Source: Solirubrobacterales bacterium (lineage in GTDB: Bacteria > Actinomycetota > Thermoleophilia > Solirubrobacterales > Solirubrobacteraceae). Taken from it: a stretch of 8,948 nucleotides of DNA. The position numbers were made by a program, and so were the translations under genes. Positions 5,674 through 8,948 of this stretch are shown here, one piece after another. The DNA lies in contig DAHVAB010000079.1 in the NCBI GenBank assembly GCA_027314825.1, positions 1 to 8,948 on the forward strand, in the 5' to 3' direction. Positions within the stretch are counted from its first letter, which is position 1. The number at the start of each line of letters is the position of its first letter. The notes under the pieces are model-generated. The model made no database searches, was not told the DNA's origin, and was given only the letters and a program-made list of their open reading frames with translations.

Positions 5674-7011
5674 TCAGCCGGCATCGCCCGGATCGAGCTC
5701 GAAGACGGTGCCCGCGATCTCGATCTCATCTCCCGGCTGGAACCCCTCATCCTCCAGCGCCGCGATCACGCCGATCCGGCGCAGGCGGGCCTCCAGGTAG
5801 TCCATCGCGTCCTCATTGGACGCATCGAACCGCTTCACCAGACGCTCTATGCCGCGGCCGCGCACCGCGAACGAGCCCGGGCCGGTGCGCTGCACCGAGA
5901 ACCCGCTGCGCTCACCGGGGCGGTAGACCATGTGCTCGGCGAGCTGCTCGCCGCCGGAGCCGCTCCTCGCAGGCCCTCCTGCCGCGGCTCGCTCGGCGCC
6001 GGCGGGCAGCCGCCGCATCAGCTGCGCCTTCAGCTCGTCCAGGCCGGCGCCCGTCGCGCTGGAGGTCGCGATCACCGGCACGCCGTCCAGGCGCCGTGAC
6101 CAGTGCGCGAGAGCCTCCCGCGCGCGATCCGCCTCCAGCAGATCGACCTTGGAGAGCGCGAGCACGCGCGGCAGCGCCGCAAGGCGCGGGTCGTGGGCGG
6201 CCAGCTCACGCTCGATCGTCTCGAAGTTGGCGAGAGGATCAGCCTGCTCGCCGCCGGTGAGCGACGGGGCCACGTCCAGAACATGAACCAGCAGCTGGCA
6301 GCGCTCGACGTGGGAGAGGAAGTCGTGGCCGAGCCCGGCGCCGTCGCTCGCCCCCTCGATCAGTCCGGGGATGTCCGCGATCACGAGCTGCCGGTGCTCG
6401 GACTCCAACACCCCTAGCACCGGCTCGAGCGTCGTGAACGGATAGGCGGCGACCTTCGGAGCCGCCCTGGTGAGCCGAGCCAGCAGCGATGACTTGCCCG
6501 CGTTCGGCAGCCCGACCAGCCCCACATCGGCCAGCAGTCGCAGCTGCAGATGGACCTCGCCCTCCTCGCCGGGCAGACCGCGCTCGGCAAAGCGGGGTGC
6601 CTGCCTGGTGGGCGTCGCGAAATGCTTGTTGCCGTGCCCACCGGACCCGCCGGCTGCCAGCACGGCCCTCTGCCCGTCGCGCATGAGCTCGAAGCGCCGG
6701 CCGGCGAGATCGCCGTCCACGCCCTCCGCGGCTGTGCCGGGCGGCACCCTGATCAGGAGATCCTCGCCGTCGGCGCCCTGGCGCAGCGCTCCCTGTCCGT
6801 GGCGGCCGCGCGGCGCCCGCCTGTGGGGGCTGCGCTTGAGCGCATACAGGTCGCGGAGGCTCTCATCGCACAGCAGCACCACGTTGCCCCCGTGCCCGCC
6901 GTCGCCACCGTCCGGGCCGCCCCGCGGCACGTGCGCTTCGCGCCGGAAGCTGACGCAGCCGTCGCCTCCCGCTCCCGCCCGCACTTCGATCCGGGCGCGG
7001 TCGTAGAGCAA
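5674..7011 (-). CDS. obgE: Obg family GTPase (ObgE/CgtA)
   Basis: Obg is an essential 50S-assembly GTPase that also links growth to stress signalling. The 445-residue protein has all three domains of the long form. The glycine-rich Obg fold (1 to about 158) contains AGAGGDGCVSFRRE and GGPDGGDGGHGG. The G domain (about 160-336) has G1 GLPNAGKS (167-174), G2 TT (193-194), G3 DIPG (213-216), G4 SKVD (287-290) and G5 SSA (317-319). An Ala/Gly/Ser-rich linker leads to an OCT domain (about 363-440). The G4 motif has Ser where N-K-x-D is canonical. The start is a TTG at 7009-7011: the sequence MLYDRARIEVRAG aligns with the family N-terminus with nothing missing, and the codon sits 7 nt after the rpmA stop with AGGG overlapping that stop as a possible weak ribosome-binding site. 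Its position after rplU-rpmA is the classic bacterial arrangement. Confidence 0.97.
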   Translation of the reverse strand: MLYDRARIEVRAGAGGDGCVSFRREAHVPRGGPDGGDGGHGGNVVLLCDESLRDLYALKRSPHRRAPRGRHGQGALRQGADGEDLLIRVPPGTAAEGVDGDLAGRRFELMRDGQRAVLAAGGSGGHGNKHFATPTRQAPRFAERGLPGEEGEVHLQLRLLADVGLVGLPNAGKSSLLARLTRAAPKVAAYPFTTLEPVLGVLESEHRQLVIADIPGLIEGASDGAGLGHDFLSHVERCQLLVHVLDVAPSLTGGEQADPLANFETIERELAAHDPRLAALPRVLALSKVDLLEADRAREALAHWSRRLDGVPVIATSSATGAGLDELKAQLMRRLPAGAERAAAGGPARSGSGGEQLAEHMVYRPGERSGFSVQRTGPGSFAVRGRGIERLVKRFDASNEDAMDYLEARLRRIGVIAALEDEGFQPGDEIEIAGTVFELDPGDAG

Positions 7012-7018
7012 GCGGGCC

Positions 7019-7273
7019 CTATGCGTCGCCGACGATGTTGACTACTCGGCCACGGCGCCCGCGTGTGAAGGAGACGGTGCCCGCACGCCTGGCGTACAAC
7101 GTGTCGTCTTTTCCTATCCCGACACCCTCGCCCGGCTTGAACGTCGTGCCACGCTGGCGGACGATGATCTCGCCTCCGGAGACCGTCTTGCCTGCGAACG
7201 TCTTCACGCCCAGCCGCTTGGCGTTCGATTCGCGTCCGTTGCGGCTCGAGCCGAGCCCCTTCTTATGAGCCAT
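7019..7273 (-). CDS. rpmA: 50S ribosomal protein bL27
   Basis: bL27 sits near the peptidyl-transferase centre of the 50S subunit, and its N-terminal tail reaches toward the tRNA acceptor ends. The 84-residue sequence is full length and highly conserved: AHKKGLGSSRNGRES at the N-terminus, then KRLGVKTFAGKTV, GGEIIVRQRGT and F-K-P-G-x-x-V-G-I-G-K-D-D-T-L (45-59). It begins directly with M-A-H-K-K, so it lacks the cleavable N-terminal extension seen in Firmicutes. The ATG (7271-7273) lies inside the end of rplU, an 11-nt overlap. A perfect AGGAGG sits 6 nt upstream, within the last rplU codons. The stop is TAG at 7019-7021, 7 nt before obgE. Confidence 0.99.
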   Translation of the reverse strand: MAHKKGLGSSRNGRESNAKRLGVKTFAGKTVSGGEIIVRQRGTTFKPGEGVGIGKDDTLYARRAGTVSFTRGRRGRVVNIVGDA

Positions 7274-7640
7274 TGCCGCCCTCCTCAGGCTTACCCGCGC
7301 CGGCCGCCTTCGCCTTCGCGGCCTTGCCGGCGCCGGCGATCGCGATATCGGTGACCTCGATCCTGGTGAGCTCCTGGCGATGGCCGGTACGCCGCCGGTA
7401 GCCGCGCTTGGGCTTGAACTTGAATACCCGCAGCTTCTGCCCGCGCTCGTGCGCCAGCACCCTGGCGGAGACCTTCACATTCGCGAGAGCGTCGCCGTCG
7501 CAGACGACCTCATCGGCGCGGTACATCAACGGCTGCAGCGACACGGTGTCGCCCTCCGCGGCGGGGAGCCGCTCGACCAGCAGACGCTGGCCGGGCTCCA
7601 CCCGGTACTGCTTGCCACCGGTCTTGACGATCGCGTACAT
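7263..7640 (-). CDS. rplU: 50S ribosomal protein bL21
   Basis: bL21 is an early-binding 23S rRNA protein of the large subunit. The core (1 to about 102) is typical: MYAIVKTGGKQYRV at the N-terminus and the signature FKFKPKRGYRRRTGHRQ (73-89), ending in TRIEVTDI. A further 23 residues or so (about 103-125) form a low-complexity Ala/Gly/Lys extension that turns into PEEGGNGS. This tail is not part of the conserved fold. The ATG at 7638-7640 is preceded by only weak purine-rich sequence (GGAA with a 6-nt spacer). The gene lies 53 nt after the RNase E/G stop and overlaps rpmA by 11 nt. In this gap I see no clear terminator or attenuator. Confidence 0.98.
   Translation of the reverse strand: MYAIVKTGGKQYRVEPGQRLLVERLPAAEGDTVSLQPLMYRADEVVCDGDALANVKVSARVLAHERGQKLRVFKFKPKRGYRRRTGHRQELTRIEVTDIAIAGAGKAAKAKAAGAGKPEEGGNGS
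7280..7285 (-). promoter_or_regulatory. Strong ribosome-binding site for rpmA embedded in the rplU 3' end
   Basis: The minus strand reads AGGAGG with a 6-nt spacer before the rpmA ATG. It is the best Shine-Dalgarno sequence in the window and confirms the rpmA start. It lies in rplU codons for Glu-Glu-Gly-Gly in the bL21 C-terminal extension, so that extension's codons serve both genes. Confidence 0.85.
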
Positions 7641-7693
7641 GTCCTGTTCCGATTCCGCTGAAGAAGGATCCGACCGCGTAGAGCCGGCACGCC

Positions 7694-8948
7694 TCAGTCG
7701 GCGCCCGCGGGCTCCTTCGCAGCCGAACGGCGCCGTCCACCTCTGCGTGTACGGCGCCGAGGCTCCGATTGTAGGCCATCGGCGGCATCGGCGCGGTCCA
7801 CGGCGTTAGCGCCGTCCGCGGCATCGCCATCCGCGCCCTTCCGCTGCGCCGCCGCCGGCCCATCCTGATCCTCCGACTCGCGCGCGAGGACCCCGGACGC
7901 GGTGCCGTTGGTCGATTGCGATGGCCCGAGAGGCTCCGTGCCGCCCGGGCCGTCGGCCGCGGCGACCCCGGAGGAGGAGGGAGAGGAGGAGGCCGCCGAC
8001 CCCGCCGCCGAGCGTCCCGTCGAGCGACGCTTGCGCGAGCGTGTGCCCCGGGCCCGCGAGTCGCGCGGTGCGGGAGTGACCACCTCGCCCTTCTCGTCGA
8101 GCAGCAGCGCCCTCGCCGCCGTGCGCCCGGCTTGGGAGATCCTCACCATCCGCTTCTCGCCGACATGATCCCCGGCGCCGGCGATCGAGATGATGTAGCC
8201 GTCGAGCTTGGCCACCGCGTCGTCGGCGTCGTACATGTGCGGCTCGACGATCTCCACAAGCACCTCGTCGCCCTCCTTGAACGGCAAGGCCCGCTCCTCC
8301 ACCTCCTCCCGGGTGCCCTGGAAGGTGATCGCGAAATGCTCCAGGGGCAGCCCTTCGGAGCCCTCGAAGTGGAAGGTCTTGCCGGTCTCCCGCTCCAGCT
8401 CGTGCAGCACATGCGCGCCGTTGCCGGTGATCTCCGCGGTCACCCGAGGGTTGATCTGGACCAGGAACGCCTCCACTTCCGCGTGCTCGAGGGCGATCGT
8501 CCGCAGGCGCCGCTCGAAGTCGATCGCGAACGTCTCCTCGGAGCGGATCACGCCCTCGCCCTCGCAGGTGGGGCAGCGCCGGGTCATGATCTCGCGCACC
8601 CCCTCCGTCACGTTCTGGCGGGTCATCTCCACGAGGCCGAGCTTGGATATCTCGGCGGTGAAGGTCTTGGTGCGATCCTCGTCCAGGCACTTGCGCAGCG
8701 TCTTCATCACCGCATCGCGGTTGCGCGCCCTGGCCATGTCGATGAAGTCGATGACGATGATCCCGCCTATGTCACGCAGGCGCAGCTGTTTGACGACCTC
8801 CTCGGCCGCCTCCAGGTTGGTCCTGGTGATCGTGTCCTCCAGCGAGGCCCCCTTGCCGCCCGTGAAGCTGCCCGAGTTGACGTCGATCACCGTCAGCGCC
8901 TCGGTGCACTCGACCACCAGGTAGCCCCCGGAGGGCAAATCCACGCGC
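7694..8948 (-). CDS. RNase E/G family endoribonuclease (5' end beyond the window)
   Basis: This is the C-terminal 418 or so residues of an RNase E/G, the endonuclease that starts mRNA decay and processes rRNA and tRNA precursors. Numbering is from the GTG-encoded valine at 8942-8944, which is internal: the frame is open to the right edge and the S1 and 5'-sensor regions are missing. Visible are the catalytic DNase-I-like segment with Asp21 in VIDVNSG (19-25) and Asp66 in IVIDFIDM (63-70), which correspond to the two metal-binding aspartates of the family. The zinc-link CPTCEGEG (124-131) and the small domain up to about 210 follow. After that comes a segment (about 222-282) that looks like a small beta-barrel of TRAM type. 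A disordered tail (about 283-416) has arginine-rich patches (RSRKRRS, RRRTRRGGRRR) and Asp/Ala-rich stretches. I leave the symbol blank because rne and rng cannot be separated without the N-terminus. Confidence 0.95.
   Translation of the reverse strand, partial: RVDLPSGGYLVVECTEALTVIDVNSGSFTGGKGASLEDTITRTNLEAAEEVVKQLRLRDIGGIIVIDFIDMARARNRDAVMKTLRKCLDEDRTKTFTAEISKLGLVEMTRQNVTEGVREIMTRRCPTCEGEGVIRSEETFAIDFERRLRTIALEHAEVEAFLVQINPRVTAEITGNGAHVLHELERETGKTFHFEGSEGLPLEHFAITFQGTREEVEERALPFKEGDEVLVEIVEPHMYDADDAVAKLDGYIISIAGAGDHVGEKRMVRISQAGRTAARALLLDEKGEVVTPAPRDSRARGTRSRKRRSTGRSAAGSAASSSPSSSGVAAADGPGGTEPLGPSQSTNGTASGVLARESEDQDGPAAAQRKGADGDAADGANAVDRADAADGLQSEPRRRTRRGGRRRSAAKEPAGAD

Noticed and set aside
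4567..6099. Long plus-strand open frame (510 codons)
   Set aside because: It is antisense to proB and the end of obgE, with low-complexity His/Arg/Gln-rich translation and no recognisable domain.
7641..7693. Possible ribosomal-protein leader or attenuator upstream of rplU
   Set aside because: The 53-nt gap is too short and shows no clear stem-loop or conserved leader pattern that I can recognise.

Overview
The window is a very GC-rich chromosomal segment with abundant GTG and TTG starts and dense, overlapping genes. The minus-strand gene order is RNase E/G, bL21, bL27, Obg, ProB, ProA, NadD, RsfS. This is the conserved core order of many Actinobacteria. Protein-level flavour (RsfS, the RNase E/G tail, the S-K-V-D form of the Obg G4 motif) makes me think of the Thermoleophilia/Solirubrobacterales branch, but that assignment is an inference made without a database search.

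Layout. Positions 3-2023 (plus strand) hold the 3' end of an unrecognised, probably extracytoplasmic beta-rich protein. An ABC-transporter ATPase and an FtsX/MacB-type permease follow, and together they look like one operon for an export or envelope-remodelling module. The ATPase has a tyrosine in place of the switch (H-loop) histidine. Positions 2042-8948 (minus strand) hold the eight-gene housekeeping cluster, which runs toward the ABC operon. The two units end tail to tail only 18 bp apart, with no convincing terminator between them. There is no stretch of 300 bp without a gene. The largest gap is 106 bp, between proB and proA.

How the genes work together. The housekeeping cluster combines RNA processing (RNase E/G), two large-subunit proteins (bL21, bL27), a 50S assembly GTPase (Obg) and a 50S silencing factor (RsfS). 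With these sit the first two committed steps of proline synthesis (ProB, ProA) and the NAD adenylyltransferase NadD. Most genes are separated by few bases or overlap: rplU/rpmA by 11 bp, proA/nadD by 8 bp, and nadD and its successor by the ATGA tetranucleotide. One polycistronic transcript with translational coupling is therefore likely. proA is the exception: it has no Shine-Dalgarno sequence but has a TANNNT hexamer placed as for a leaderless promoter.

The most unusual structure is at the nadD-rsfS junction (2408-2530). A 41-bp unit spanning the end of nadD and the start of rsfS occurs twice as perfect tandem copies, plus a third, diverged copy that is the real end of nadD. Because 41 equals 45 minus 4, each duplicated unit encodes a complete 14-codon mini-ORF that starts and stops in ATGA overlaps. 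The sequence thus reads nadD, mini-ORF, mini-ORF, rsfS, with every junction a stop-start overlap. I see no CRISPR array, insertion sequence, tRNA, rRNA or prophage, and no obvious new defence system. The repeat chain is the best candidate for something undescribed.
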